Source of the DNA: Hymenochaete sp. R1
Lineage: Eukaryota; Basidiomycota; Agaricomycetes; Hymenochaetales; Hymenochaetaceae
DNA: 64,000 nt
Assembly: GCA_019400425.1 (NCBI GenBank)
Contig: JAFREE010000003.1
Location: forward strand, 186,001 to 250,000
Reading direction: 5' to 3'
The notes beneath the pieces were generated by a model. The model was not told where the DNA came from, made no database searches, and saw only the letters and a program-made list of their open reading frames with translations. Position 1 is the first letter of the stretch. Each line of letters starts with the position of its first letter. The translations under genes were made by a program, and so were the position numbers. Positions 11,556 to 23,538 of the stretch are shown here, in pieces.

Positions 11556-13580
11556 ATGTTCACAGACAGCAATTTACTCCAGGGATCTTCCTCCAATGAT
11601 GCACCGCAACTTAGCGCCAGGATTTGGTCTGTTCACGGTAAGTGGCTGACTGTTTAGACATTGTGCATGCTCTCATTGTACGAACAGTCGAGGTCAGGCT
11701 CACGACGCAGACATCCACGTCTTTTGAAACTGTACGGAAACTAGTGCACCAGTATCTCATGGAAAATTACGAGCATCTATTTCTACCCACTATCATAACT
11801 GGTTGGGAATCATCAACCACACTGAGGAACAGTGTTGATAAGATCGTGGTTTCGGAAGGCGGTACGAAGGCATCATCGAAATTCGTCTTCAAATGTTCTA
11901 AAATCAAATCTAGAGAGCTCCGTGAAGAGCTTGCCGATTGGAAACTGCTCTTTTCAAATCCATGTCTATCAACCCACTGAGAATTCGATGCATGAGCGCC
12001 TTGAAACGAATCCTTCCGATTCAAATGAAGAGTACACAGCTGGATCGATGAGCGAACTACCAAGCGCGGAACTTGAAGGACTCTGGGAAAGTCTTTTCTA
12101 CGATGGCGATGTCAAGTCAAGCCTCTTAAACTACATACATGCAACAGTCGGCTTCAGCGACGCGAACGTTGACCGTAAGCCTCATTCTCAATTTTGCTTT
12201 CGAGCGTCTTATAACCCTCTGTATAGATAATCTGGTATCCTGGAATCGAGTCGTCCTTTTGCATGGGCCACCGGGAACAGGGAAGACATCATTATGTCGA
12301 GCGCTTGCTCAGAAGCTCAGTATACGACTTCATGAAAGGTTCGCGCATGACTTCAAGTTTAAATCACGATGGCTGGAACTTACATAGATTGCTATCAGAT
12401 ATAACAAAACACTATTGTTTGAAATAAACTCGCACTCCCTTTTCTCTCGTTGGTTCTCTGAGTCGGGAAAGCTAGTTCAAAATCTATTCTCGTCGGTGGG
12501 TGACATGGCACGGGAAGAAGATGATTTTGTCATACTATTGATCGGTGAGACTATCAGCTTGTGCGAAACAGAATGTGTTTGATGGGCTGACTTTTAAAAA
12601 TTTAGATGAAGTCGAATCTCTCACTTCTGCAAGAAGTAGTGCAATGTCTGGCAACGAACCCAGTGATGCATTGCGGGTCAGTACAACTTGAAACATAATA
12701 GGATGTTACCTCATACTTTCTATTGCAGGTCGTGAATGCTCTACTTACGCAAATTGACCGCCTCAAATACCAGAAAAATGTCCTCATAATGGCTACGAGT
12801 AATTTAGCAAATGCCATTGGTTAGTATCTGCTTTTGTGATTATTAGTAACCACACATTAAATTTGTGTCTAGATACAGCGTTCGTTGATAGGGCCGACGT
12901 TATCCAGTATATCGATTATCCACCAGCAGAGGCCATCTACGAGATTTTGAGAAGTTCATTAGTTGAGCTCATGAAAAGGGGAATTGTGGAGGAACTAGTA
13001 GGTTGCAATAACTTTGTCAAAGGCCTGTTCTCACGAATGTATTTGCGTATTTATACAGGAGGTACCCGGCTCAGAGTCCGCGTCTTTGGCATATAAAATT
13101 ACTGCTCAACACAGAAGCGAAGATGGTGAACCAGGTTCGATAAATACTATGTGCCAACTCAGCCTTGACACAAGAGCCGACATGCATGCATTGAGCCAAT
13201 TTGTTGGCTCGAGTTTATATTCTATCGCTGAACAATGCAAGGTAAGTCGTTGAAATCGAAACAATATATGTATTGCTAATCCTTCATTAGGGTGTTTCTG
13301 GGCGCTCGTTACGTCGCCTTCCAGTTCTTGCTCATGCACGCTACATTGGATCAATGCCTCTCCCTTGCAATTCCTATCAAAGTGGTCCGCCGAATGGAAC
13401 GAAAGTAAATCATATCCGTTCGTAAGTGGAAATTATATGAGAAGTCGAGAATGAGGAAAAATTTACCTTTGACGCAGATCAAAAACGCCCATCACGCCTG
13501 TGAATATCGCTGTGTGGTTGGACGCCATGAGGAAGGTAGTCATTGACCAATGCAACAGCCGCCAGCATTTTAGAGGGTAA
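11556..13580 (+). CDS. pch2: Pachytene checkpoint AAA+ ATPase Pch2/TRIP13
   Basis: Pch2/TRIP13 is a hexameric AAA+ remodeller that unfolds HORMA-domain proteins (Hop1, Mad2) and acts in meiotic checkpoint and crossover control in the nucleus. Exons 11556-11637, 11688-11861, 11914-12174, 12227-12338, 12399-12544, 12606-12676, 12729-12819, 12873-12997, 13059-13241, 13291-13421 and 13478-13580 close to 492 residues, within the family range. The N-terminal part contains [12 protein letters not shown] and FQIHVYQ. Walker A is GPPGTGKTS (186-194), followed by [18 protein letters not shown]; Walker B ends IDEVESL (DE at 259-260). [17 protein letters not shown] and the sensor-1 ATSN (304-307) follow, then FVDRAD. 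These are hallmark TRIP13 strings. The start follows the shared promoter directly. No defect is visible. Confidence 0.95.
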
Positions 13581-13864
13581 ATTTATCGCGTAATGCCTCT
13601 TCTTCCTCCAACGGCATCCTCTCCCCCCTCCCCCCCAACAAAGACCTTCTCGATTATACGAATGATAATGATGTATTGCAAGTCATTTTTCACGAGATCT
13701 TTCCGCAAACAGTAGATATAGACCATAGCATGAATTATGTATTTTACGAAGTAGCAAAGATATAAACAACGCTCAATGAGATTGATTGTGACCAGAGTGG
13801 CAAAAGCGCTGAAGGTCAGCTTGGATAAAGAATGAGTGAGAGGGTTGTAAAAACATTCAAAGAG
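13581..13864. other. Convergent intergenic spacer
   Basis: Here the 3' ends of pch2 (+) and the PPR-like gene (-) face each other. The spacer is AT-rich with a short C-rich run near 13624-13637 and must hold both 3' ends. Nothing else is visible. Confidence 0.6.
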
Positions 13865-16042
13865 TTATGTAGGTGCACCACCGGTACTTGTAGGTGAAGT
13901 TCCACCTAAAAGCGCAGTCATAGATCCCTCTTCCCTATTCGCCTTTGAACCCCCATTCCTCTCCAATTCGCCAGCCTTCATCTGAACAAGCCTAGCCCTC
14001 CCCTTTCTTTCCTTCCCAGACGCCTTCGTCGACTTCGTTTCCTCCTCCGCCTCCAATTCCTCCAAATGCTTCTCTACTTTGTCCTGCTCTTCTACCCACC
14101 TCCTCCCGCTCACAGCCCATCCACCACCAAAATTGACCATCCGCAACCAGTCCGTCTTCGAAACAATCACCTGCCGCTTCCTGTGTCTAAGGTATACCGT
14201 CTTCCCTTCCCACACTCGTTTTCCAAGGCGTTCCTTCAGTCGGTCGGCGTTACGTGAAAGTGAAGAGCCAACACGGGAATCTAGATCGTGCATAGCATCG
14301 CATTCGTCACGGAGCCGTTGGACATATGAAGCAACGTCGAATGATCCGAAGTCTGGGGCGAGTGAGGATGAAGCTGGTGTGGTAACAGGGATAGATCTTT
14401 CACTTTCCAACTCTGTAGACGACGAATTAGCGGCAGCAGCTTTTTGTTTTCTTCGCAGGAAACGCCTGTAGAAATGATAGTCCCGGAATTTCTGCCTGCG
14501 TATCACTCGGAGGTGCCTTAACACCCATCTGGCGAGAGCATAGTCGTGATATTTGTTCGCGACCGAAAGAACTGGGAGAAACGTTTGTGCTGTGACTAGT
14601 ACTTTGGGCGCGGAGACGGATACAACGGACGACCCATTTTTCCATTCACCGCTCTCGATTTGCGTCCGAAGGACGGCGACATTACTGTTGTGGAGATCCA
14701 GGGCTTCCAGGAGATAATGCTTTGCGAAGACCTTCCCTCCTTTCAAGGACGAACATCGTCGGAGAAGGGTATTATACGTTGTAGTGTTGGGTTGTGCGTA
14801 AGGTAGTGGTCGTGCCAAAGTGTCCATGGGTATAATGTAATCGTCGTCATCATCATCTTTGGCGAGCTGAGGCGTATGCGTCTTCAACTGAAGAGGGGCC
14901 TTCAGCACTTCAAATGCAGCCACCATCTTCGATAACTGTTTTGTCTTTCCTAGGAAGTCAATAAGCGTCGTCAACGTCGCCGTTGAAAATGACTCGGGGA
15001 TATCCAGAGCCTCATCTGAGGATAAGGGGTGCCTGTCTAGAAAGTCTAGATCAATTCCGAAGGTCAATTTCAACAACTTTGTGAACGTTTCCTCGTCATC
15101 TGTGTCCTTCATCACTCGCAGCGTGAGGTCCATACAAACTGACGGCACGCCCTTGTTCCGTTGTTGGACCATCGTCATTACAAACAACGCCAGGCTTGAA
15201 CAGTGCTCCGTCGTTTGTGCCTTGTCCTGGCGAGGCATTGGCAGAGTCATCCGGTACGCAATGGCGCGTAGAACGAGGTAATACGTGCGCGTGCGCGGTT
15301 CAAGACCCAACATCTTCACCTCCTGCAAAACCTTCGCAGCGCCAACATGGTGTCCAACTACGGCAAAATGCTCCAGCACAAATTCGTAGTCCTCAAGCGA
15401 AGGGATTTGACGTTTGTTTTCCTGACCAGCTCCAGACGGAACACCACGTTTAATATTATTGATGATAGTCAGAAAACGACGTTCGTGGATGTGAGGGCTA
15501 CGAGAACGGATTGCCCATGGTGTTCGAGCTTCGAGAGCATCATGACGTAGACTTTCAACGAAGGTTGTGCGTATTGCCCGAAGATTCGGCGTGCAATGTC
15601 GCAAAACGTTTCGGTGAATTTCGATAGGGAGGTAGCCGTCCCTGGTAGCGTCGAGGAGCTCGGTATAATTCGCCCATACATCATTTGGATCCGGATCTTT
15701 GTGACTAAGTATTTCAAGGAGGTCAGCAAGTTTTTGTCGTCGTATTTGCGATAAGTAGTCCTCTCTTTTGTGCGCAACCTGCCGTCCTAATGCGGGGGTC
15801 ACCGAAGTAACATGTCGAGTGAGAGAAAGTTGAAGTGAGGATACTGGTTGAAGTACTGAGCTTGACTCGGGAAAGTTCGCTGTGAAATAAGTGTCTCTGC
15901 AACGAGATGGAGATACGCAGGTTCTTTGGTTGATAAAAGAACGGATTGCGAGCGAGCGGCGGCCAGCGTGCAGCATCGACTTGAATGGCCGCCCAGGTGA
16001 ACCTTTTGCATGGCGTCCTTCAAATTCCTCGCAAATCCTCAT
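13865..16042 (-). CDS. Mitochondrial PPR-like protein, single exon
   Basis: An uninterrupted frame of 725 codons, the only intronless large gene here. The N-terminus from Met23 (position 15976), MLHAGRRSLAIRS, is basic and amphipathic like a mitochondrial presequence, so Met23 may be the real start. Helical-pair motifs of pentatricopeptide type are visible at about 216-260 (DYEFVLEHFAVVGHHVGAA, then LEPRTRTYYLVLRAI) and 418-432 (PNTTTYNTLLRRC). A poly-Asp stretch lies at 396-401 and a Lys/Glu-rich tail near the C-terminus. Such proteins usually bind mitochondrial RNA for processing, stability or translation. The exact target is unknown and only a few repeats are recognisable by eye. Confidence 0.75.
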   Translation of the reverse strand: MRICEEFEGRHAKGSPGRPFKSMLHAGRRSLAIRSFINQRTCVSPSRCRDTYFTANFPESSSVLQPVSSLQLSLTRHVTSVTPALGRQVAHKREDYLSQIRRQKLADLLEILSHKDPDPNDVWANYTELLDATRDGYLPIEIHRNVLRHCTPNLRAIRTTFVESLRHDALEARTPWAIRSRSPHIHERRFLTIINNIKRGVPSGAGQENKRQIPSLEDYEFVLEHFAVVGHHVGAAKVLQEVKMLGLEPRTRTYYLVLRAIAYRMTLPMPRQDKAQTTEHCSSLALFVMTMVQQRNKGVPSVCMDLTLRVMKDTDDEETFTKLLKLTFGIDLDFLDRHPLSSDEALDIPESFSTATLTTLIDFLGKTKQLSKMVAAFEVLKAPLQLKTHTPQLAKDDDDDDYIIPMDTLARPLPYAQPNTTTYNTLLRRCSSLKGGKVFAKHYLLEALDLHNSNVAVLRTQIESGEWKNGSSVVSVSAPKVLVTAQTFLPVLSVANKYHDYALARWVLRHLRVIRRQKFRDYHFYRRFLRRKQKAAAANSSSTELESERSIPVTTPASSSLAPDFGSFDVASYVQRLRDECDAMHDLDSRVGSSLSRNADRLKERLGKRVWEGKTVYLRHRKRQVIVSKTDWLRMVNFGGGWAVSGRRWVEEQDKVEKHLEELEAEEETKSTKASGKERKGRARLVQMKAGELERNGGSKANREEGSMTALLGGTSPTSTGGAPT

Positions 16043-16458
16043 GGTGCATTACGTCAGCAGGCAACAGATCGTCAAATCTATTTTTTATGTTGGAGCTCAA
16101 CTTACAATATTGATATTGATCAAATCGCACGCTAGTTCGAAGAAGAGGCAAGTTTGCGATGAATCACTACAAAATAGCATCTTAAAAGTTCCATGATCCA
16201 TAGTGGTCGCTGCCGAACCAAAGCTTTCAATTTGCTTGTTCTTGAATAGGTGAATCATTTTTTCTTCATTAGAAAGATCAAAGTGAGTTATTCGTTACAA
16301 GGACGGCAGTAAAACAAGGTTTAATGAAGTACTCATGCTACTAGTAGGACAACAAAGCGATGACTGTATAGCAGATGACCCAAGAAGAGGCATTACAAGA
16401 CTCCGGTTGAGCACAAAGAAATGCATTGAACACTTCATCGTTAAAGAGCGGAAATAAG

Positions 16459-19400
16459 CTATTGCGTATCCACACGTCGTACGTTTGTCCATTCACTCCC
16501 AAATATGAGCTTGTCCCAAAGAACTCGAATCGGTTGATCTTCTTCACCTGCAGAAATTCGAAGCACGCTTGTATCCCGCACCAAAGCACGACAATCACTC
16601 GGAACCCATAACAACAAACTACCATCCGCCGTTCGAGTCCACCCTTCATCCGAAATGGCCTCAGGGCGTTGTTCGAGACCTAACACCGCACATCCACACA
16701 TACTCAAAAACGGCTCCCAAAAGAATGTTTTCGGATCCCATACGCGAATCGTATGATCCACAGAGCCTGAGATAATACGTGTCCTGTCCGATGAGAGATC
16801 GACGCAACAGATATCACTTCTGTGACCCAATAAAGGCCGACCAGCGGCTTTACCTGTCTGCAAATTCCAAGTGCGAATCGTGCCGTCGCGTGATCCAGAG
16901 ACAACGATGTCATCTGCAAGGAATTTGACAGACCAAATGGTATCGGAGTGTCCTTTGAAGGGAACGCAGAGCGGAAGCTTAGTGCCCAACTCCCATACAT
17001 GCACCAACCGATCGCCTCCTCCGGCAGCTAGGAACTTTCCATCTTCCGACAGAGCTAGGCTGCAGACGGTGAATTCGACATCAATGAGCACCGACGTGAT
17101 GTCTGTAAGCGTATCGTAGAGGCCAATTGCATTTCCTGTGCCAAATGCAATTCGACGCCCATCCGAATAGAATACGATACACCATATTGATTCTTTTCGC
17201 AATGAAGAATTGCCTACCGACACACCCGAAACGACGTCCCATACGAAAAGGGTCCCGTCAGACGAGCCCGTCGCCAGAAGATCGCTTCCTGGTGAGAACG
17301 TACCACAAAGGACAGCTGCGGAACGTGCACTGAAGAACCCCTTTTCGCAAATCCCATTCCATATTTTGACCGAACCATCTGCATCTCCAGATGCTAGATA
17401 AGCACCATTAGGAGAAAACGCAACGAAATTTACAGCAGAAGCATGCCGTAAAGCAAAATCGGGGCCATCGCAATTGGCTGAACGATAAAATCTTTGGCTG
17501 AGGATACTCGAAATCAATACTGCTTTGACTCTGTCTTTGAGCGTCCTCTTTGCGCGTGTATATTTATTGGCGGTCGCTGATGTCAGGAAATCAGGAGAAA
17601 CCAAAGCGCCTGTCTGTGAGTTCCAGATACGGACCGTATGGTCCGCCGACGCGGACGCAATGCATGACCCGTCCGGAGAGTAAGCGACAGAGAATATGCG
17701 CTTTGTGTGAACACCTCTTTCTCTGCGGACTTTGTGTTCTCCTTCAAAATCGATGATGCTGATCTCATAATTGGTTGTGCACACAATTTGCGTCCCGTCG
17801 GGAGAAAAGGCAGAGAAGGAACCCCCTACGTCGAATTGCGCTGCAAAGGATCCCGATTTGGCGTCCCAGACATAGACTAAGGTTGCAGTCCCAGCGGCGA
17901 CGTATAGCCCATCTGGGGAAAACTCCACTGAATACATACCGTAGTCGGTATGTATCGGGTCGCCAATGGAACAGCAATTTTTTGTATCCCAGATACGAAG
18001 AGCCTTGTCGGAAGAAGCGGATGCGAATCGTGACCCATCAGGCGAGAATGCAACCGCGCGTACCGAACCCGTATGCCCATCCATGTTTGTGCTTTTACCA
18101 GTATTGATATCCCACATTCGAATTGTTTTGTCATCAGAGCCGGATACGAGCTGTTGTCCATCGGGTGAAAAAGCGACAGCATTAATTCCATCAGAGTGCC
18201 CGGAGAAAACCCTGTAGCAATCGTGGGTCTGGGAGTCCCATACTCTTACTGTATTGTCTCTGGAGCCAGAGGCAATAAACATCCCATCGAGCGAGAAGTC
18301 GAGGCCCGCAATACCCATGGTATGCCCTACGAAAGGCTTTCCAATAGACAAATGAGTTTGGGTGTCCCACAGCATTAATTGGCCTTCTTCCCACGACCCC
18401 GAAGCGATACACTGTCCATCAGGAGAAAAGGCGAGGGCCTCAATGTTTTCTCGGTGAGCCAGTAAGTCATCGCCCACTCGACGCCCTGATTGACAATCCC
18501 AGAATCTGATGCATCCGTCGTCTGAACCCGTTGCAAAACACGTCCCAAAAGGGGATACTGACATGGACCAAATCATACAAGGCGGAGAGCTGCGATGAAA
18601 AACACGCGATTCTTCATCGATAGAACGCGATAGGAACTTTTGACGCGGGAACTCGACTTGCCAGTGTTCCCATAGCTTTGACCGGGTTGCAAGCCATGGC
18701 AGAGTTGAAATGTACAAATGGGGAGTACTGACAGAGATCGGCGTGAAGAATCTGTCCAGGAATTTACGCAGCTGCAGGGCGATTTCTACTGCTTTCGGAT
18801 GTCCGAGTTTGAGCTTTGAACGAAAGATGAGATAATATTTTATTGATAAAGAGCAAACCATACCTTTATGTCCGTGCTAAACGTCTGAAGAATATTTCGT
18901 GCAGCAGGAAGACTTTCAATGAGGCTCATCACTTCAAGCCAATACAATGATCGGCATGAACAGAAGAGGCTTTCAGCAGCCTGATATAAAGTGACTGCAT
19001 CTTCCAAGTATTGCTCCGTCGAGGGCACCTTTTGGAGATGGTCGAGCCAATGAAGCGAACTGTATCGAAGTTCCGCTGAAATGTTGTTTTTGATCCGCTG
19101 TCCAAGATCCTGTACTTCTTTGTTGGGGCAGTATGCTGACTCCAGCTTGCAAATATTGAACGCCAGAGCTGACGGAGCTGCAATCTGTCGTTTTGCGTTA
19201 CGCGTGCCTTTTTGCATGATCTCGAGACAACCCAACGACATGACTATCTGCAAATGGACCGGATCCATCCAGTAATCTTTTATCCGTAGCTTTGAGAATG
19301 CGAATTCGAGAAAAGAGATGTGATAGGCCCTCACGAGTCCATCTCTACTCACTACGAGAATGGCTAGAAGCCTATGAAATATGGTAGTGAACTCCGCGAG

Positions 19401-21858
19401 AGAGACGTTTAGCGTTGGTGGCAAGAAGGCATGAAGAGCATTGATGGTTAACAGCTCGGTTACGGACGTTATCAGCAAAATCCCAACAATGTATTGGACG
19501 ACTTTCCTGCCAAGACCCGTTGTCGAAGCGCCATCCAGCACCACATGATACATATCATCAAGTGCTGCCTCTACTTTCCCAGACATCTCGGAATTGAGAA
19601 TCCTTTCAAAAAGGTCCTGCTTTCCCACCTCGTTGCCGGCTATGAATTCGACAGCCGTTCGCATCCAGATAAAAAGACCCTGGGCCTTCTCGACAAGTAC
19701 GTTCTTATGGTGATTTTTGACGAAATGGCGAAGCTCTTCCAGCTTTCCGCTCGGAGAAAGCTCTTTTTCAAGCAATAAACGGATGTCTCCCTTTGCATCG
19801 TCATCGAATAAATCGTGACTCTTCATCGAATCTCCGAGAACCGCAAAGCCCTTCCGTATCCCTGGAACGTCTCGGCTCGTGACGAAGACGAGAAGCCAAG
19901 GTGCGATATTGATCAAATGAGATAAAAGACCCGCCACCTTTTCGTGATTGACACATTCGTCGAGCGCATCGATTACGAATAGAAGGGGCGACGAAACAAT
20001 TCGTTGATCAATCTTCGCCAACGGCTTTTCAACAAGGAGTCGGAATTGTGCGTCGAGATCAATATTATCAAAGGGGTCGTCATTTTGGATTGCACTCTGC
20101 AGCGCTGATTTGAATCCTTGATTGGCTTTTGCAAGTTGATAGGCGATAGACCAAACGAGGCGAAAGGGATTACTACGATCTTTTTCGTCCCTTTTACAAA
20201 AGAACGACCCCATTAATCCATCACAGACATTCGTGTGCTCAGATATTGTTGCAGCAATGGAGCTTTTTCCACAACCAGCGACGCCGAAAAGCCAGAACAG
20301 TCTCGAGGATCGCGAGTCATCCGACATCCAAAAATAAATACGTTCCAAGACCGCTTCCCTCGTGCCAGGTAAGCACATGGGTTTGCCGTAGTGTTTGCTA
20401 TCGACGGGAGGCCTCAGAATGTCTAAAGAGTCGGCACTCCCATGAAGCTTCTGATGAGCCACCATGGACTCGATCCCTCCAGTGGCATTACGCATGTCGT
20501 CCTGAATGTTCGACATCCCGGCTATGGCCTCTGTGATTCCGCTTTGGATCTCAGTCAAAAAAGCGTTATTTATGACCCGTCTATGCCGATTAAGTTCCTT
20601 TTCTAGAGCGACCAGTCTACTCTGCCTCGAAGCGTGGAACTCCTTTAGAATAGTTTCTGCACAAGAATTGAGAAGTAGTAATAATGGAATGTATTTAAAT
20701 TCATGCTTACTGGACTTCGACTGTGAGTAATACTCACGAAATTCGTCTGACGCACGAATGACAAGTTTCATGAGATCGTCTAGTGCTGTTTGGACATCCT
20801 CGGCTTTGAATTGTTTCTGTGCTCGGCTTGCGCTCTCCACTTCGTCAGCCAACTCCATGACCATGTCTCGAACGCCGTCATAAGCTGTATGAATGTCTTC
20901 AATTCTCTAGGACGTCGTTAAGAAGGGAGTCTAAACATCCAGTAAATGTCTCACCCTGTAAACTAATTTAACGACGCTAGCCACGGCCTTTGCTGTGGCA
21001 TTCAACTATATATAAATGCGAAAATTAAGTACAGCCATCGTCTGAGAGGTGTACAACTTTTACCTCGGCTGCGTTCCGGGCTAAATCCAAAAGTAGGCTC
21101 GTTCTCCTCGTCACAGTTTCAAGATGATGCATCATGGTCGCACTGTCGTCCAAGGCCTCCATCGCTTGCCCACGTCGAATGCCCGCCACCGAAGTGTGCT
21201 TGTGAACACATACTCAATTTCAGCTTCCCAACATACTACAGCAGTTTACTTACCGTGTGTAAGGATCCGAAAGTCAGTCTCAGTTTGAATTCTCCACAGT
21301 CGTCTGTATCGAAGTTCAATGACTGTATCGGTACCAGAAGGCGCTCTGTCTCACATTCGCGTTCTGACGCTCCATTTTCTTCATAGGTACCCTTTTCCAA
21401 CGCCAAATTCTTCGTCCACTGATCCTGGCTTTTTGATCGGGTCAAATCGGACTGCAGAGAAGGTTTCATTCATCGAAGTGGAAGAGATTCACGAAATTCG
21501 ACTGACCACACGCCTTACCCAGCTTGTGTGCTTGCGACTAATATAAGCTTTATTTGACGAGTATAGCTCGAGAAATCTATGTCAAGTATTAAGTACGCTA
21601 ATAAGTTGGAGTAACACTTCGATGGTTACTTACGTTCTAAAATCTGCACTCCCAGTTTTCAACAACTCGACCGTCTCCTTAGCGCCCGTCCTATGTTCCA
21701 ACACTACAGAATACACGTATTCTGGATCATGCCCGACGATTGCAATGCGTGTGACTTCAATGAAGCTACGAACAGTCAGAAATTGAAGGAGATGGCGAAA
21801 AACGAATGATCGAGTTTCCTCACCTATACGCTACCGCGCCTTCTTGGGCAGACATCAT
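16459..21858 (-). CDS. NLR-like STAND protein: C2-like N-terminus, NACHT, 14 WD40 repeats
   Basis: Signal-transducing NTPase of the fungal NLR-like class, often linked to nonself recognition or regulated cell death. Exons 21824-21858, 21634-21765, 21519-21576, 21254-21451, 21064-21198, 20955-21005, 20711-20906, 18864-20656 and 16459-18813 close to 1650 residues. Residues 1-140 look beta-rich (IAIVGHDPEYVYSVVLEH), like the C2-type N-terminus of basidiomycete NLRs; a helical segment follows. The NACHT P-loop GVAGCGKSS begins near 393 and Walker B FVIDALDEC near 495, then TSRD. About 14 WD40 units (FSPDGxxxASGS...VRVWD) fill roughly 920-1620, enough for two seven-blade propellers. The repeats differ clearly from each other, unlike the near-identical HIC-type repeats of HET proteins. 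The 54-nt intron at 20657-20710 lies in an open frame and could be retained. Confidence 0.88.
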
Positions 21859-22824
21859 GATGATGATAAGAGGGGCGTAAAGACACGCAAATGTTCGAAT
21901 CCCAGTTTTTATGAAGCTTGATAAATGAAACGTCAATGGTAATTTACTCGTGCATCAGGAGAGGCCGGAATGAATCACACATGCAGTGCTCACGTACACC
22001 GTCCTACCACAGGATGATAAGAAATTGAATGGACGAGCGCTAAGAACTTGGGAAGACTTCTTCATCCAGTGATCTCCAGTCGGCATTCTGCATAGGTTTG
22101 TCCTTGAAGAAGACATCCGTGTTGGTGATATTGTTCGAGGGAAACTTGGGCGACAATGGCGTTCGATTCGGAAGCGACCATCAAACCTTCACCGAGTGTC
22201 ACTTTCCGGGTTATTGACCATTTTCCTGCTGAGTGGGCAATCAAACATTACACAAACGGAAATGCAATGCATGGAGATCCAATTGCACAGTGCAGAGTGC
22301 GGGGTTAAACGCACATTTGCGGCACAAACAGAGCAGTGACAAACAGAGCATTGAATGATACTTATAGTATATATATCGGGTAAACTTTCAGTGCGTAATG
22401 CTGACAAAGACTCCTTTAGCGTCGGCACACACACACCGCACTACACCTCATCTATATAAGATAACTCAGATAAGGGCCTTTCCACCTTAACTCAAGTCCT
22501 TGGACCTTGACTACCATCTACTAACTAGTAATCACCCACTGCTACTCACTCGACTCCTGTCCGTCTTCCACCCGTAGTGTACTAGTGATTCTTAAACGAA
22601 CACCTCAGCGACTATCGCATGGCTCGTGCTACTACTGGTAGGCCTGTAACGCCGATCAAGGGCCCCAAAAAATAAAACGAAACGAAAGACGACCGCTCAA
22701 CTAAAGTCGCTCGCGGTGAGTATTTTACTCATCTTCCATAATATGCGCATATGTTCATACTGTCTTCAATAATTCTCTCAAACTTGACAATCGTCGCAAA
22801 AAATCCATATCTTAAACAATCCAT
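21859..22824. other. Spacer between the NLR gene and the Sfr1-like relic
   Basis: It contains the NLR promoter on the minus side and, on the plus side, a promoter-like stretch with TATATAAG at 22453-22460. I see no complete gene. Confidence 0.5.
22619..22675 (+). other. Possible orphan first exon: 18-codon ORF with upstream TATA and nearby splice donor
   Basis: ATG at 22619 opens 18 codons (MARATTGRPVTPIKGPKK) ending in TAA at 22673. TATATAAG stands about 160 bases upstream, the leader is CT-rich, and a clean GTGAGT donor follows at 22716. The arrangement looks like the promoter and first exon of a gene whose body is lost, or a short upstream ORF. It lies just before the Sfr1-like relic on the same strand, but its residues do not match the parent's N-terminus. 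Confidence 0.25.
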
Positions 22825-23538
22825 GAACTACGACATAGGAAACCTGCATCATCTTTTCGCATAACTGCCAAGTCAAATACAAACTGTACGAAAAAAGGAC
22901 CGTCATTCAATACTCTTTCTTGAGCAATATCATACGTGTGTCTCTCGCTGGTACTCGCCCGGTACCCTCGCCTTCGACCAACTTCGCGCGTCGCGCCCTC
23001 ATAATCCCCCCACCTTCATCACATTCGGAATCAAACTCGTATACCGGGATTTTCCGTTCAAGCAGGAGACAACTTTTCAATTCAGACCGCTTCTCTTCCT
23101 TTTTTCACTCTCGAAACAATAATCTCGACGGAGCAACACTTGTACAGCTATCCATGGAGTCGAAACGTGGGAATTTGTAGACATATTTTGGGGACATCTT
23201 GCAAGACAACGAGTGTAGAACAAATACGCCTTGTTCAGGCATCGGAATGAGACCCAGTGACGTTTCATTGAGCAACTGGGACAGAGCAAAGTCGAAGGGG
23301 TGGTCGGCTGGAGGTAGATGGGACTATTTGAAGCTCATAAAGCAACTCGAAAACAACTTCATTAACGACCAAAATTCTGCGGCTTCGAGTACGGAACTTG
23401 CGATACGCTACTTCACGGTATGGCCCAGGATGTTGTGACTCTGAAGTTGGAGAGGCCGGCGAGCAGAACAAGGGTTTAGGTACAGTGCTTTGCCGGATGC
23501 TCGAAGGGATAGAAGGCAAAGGAATTCGTTGATGATTT
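22825..23538 (+). pseudogene. Decayed second copy of the Sfr1-like C-terminal region
   Basis: The plus strand matches the last exon of the Sfr1-like gene (8629-9534, minus) in order across most of its length. Matching blocks include the SPF segment near 22841, the FRSS block near 23052 (an identical 13-base stretch), DNECxxxTPxSG near 23202, the acidic block near 23350, EQxKxLGTxL near 23461 and the final EFID-like block at about 23520-23538. It is broken in several ways: an in-frame TAG at 23178-23180, a frame change before 23461, and loss of about 85 bases that code for the core of the conserved coiled coil in the parent. No start or splice structure survives. The orientation is opposite to the parent. 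It is an old paralogous remnant and cannot make an Sfr1 protein. Confidence 0.8.

Noticed and set aside
21893..21903. tRNA-like T-loop string GTTCGAATCCC
   Set aside because: No matching acceptor or anticodon arm in the preceding 90 bases.
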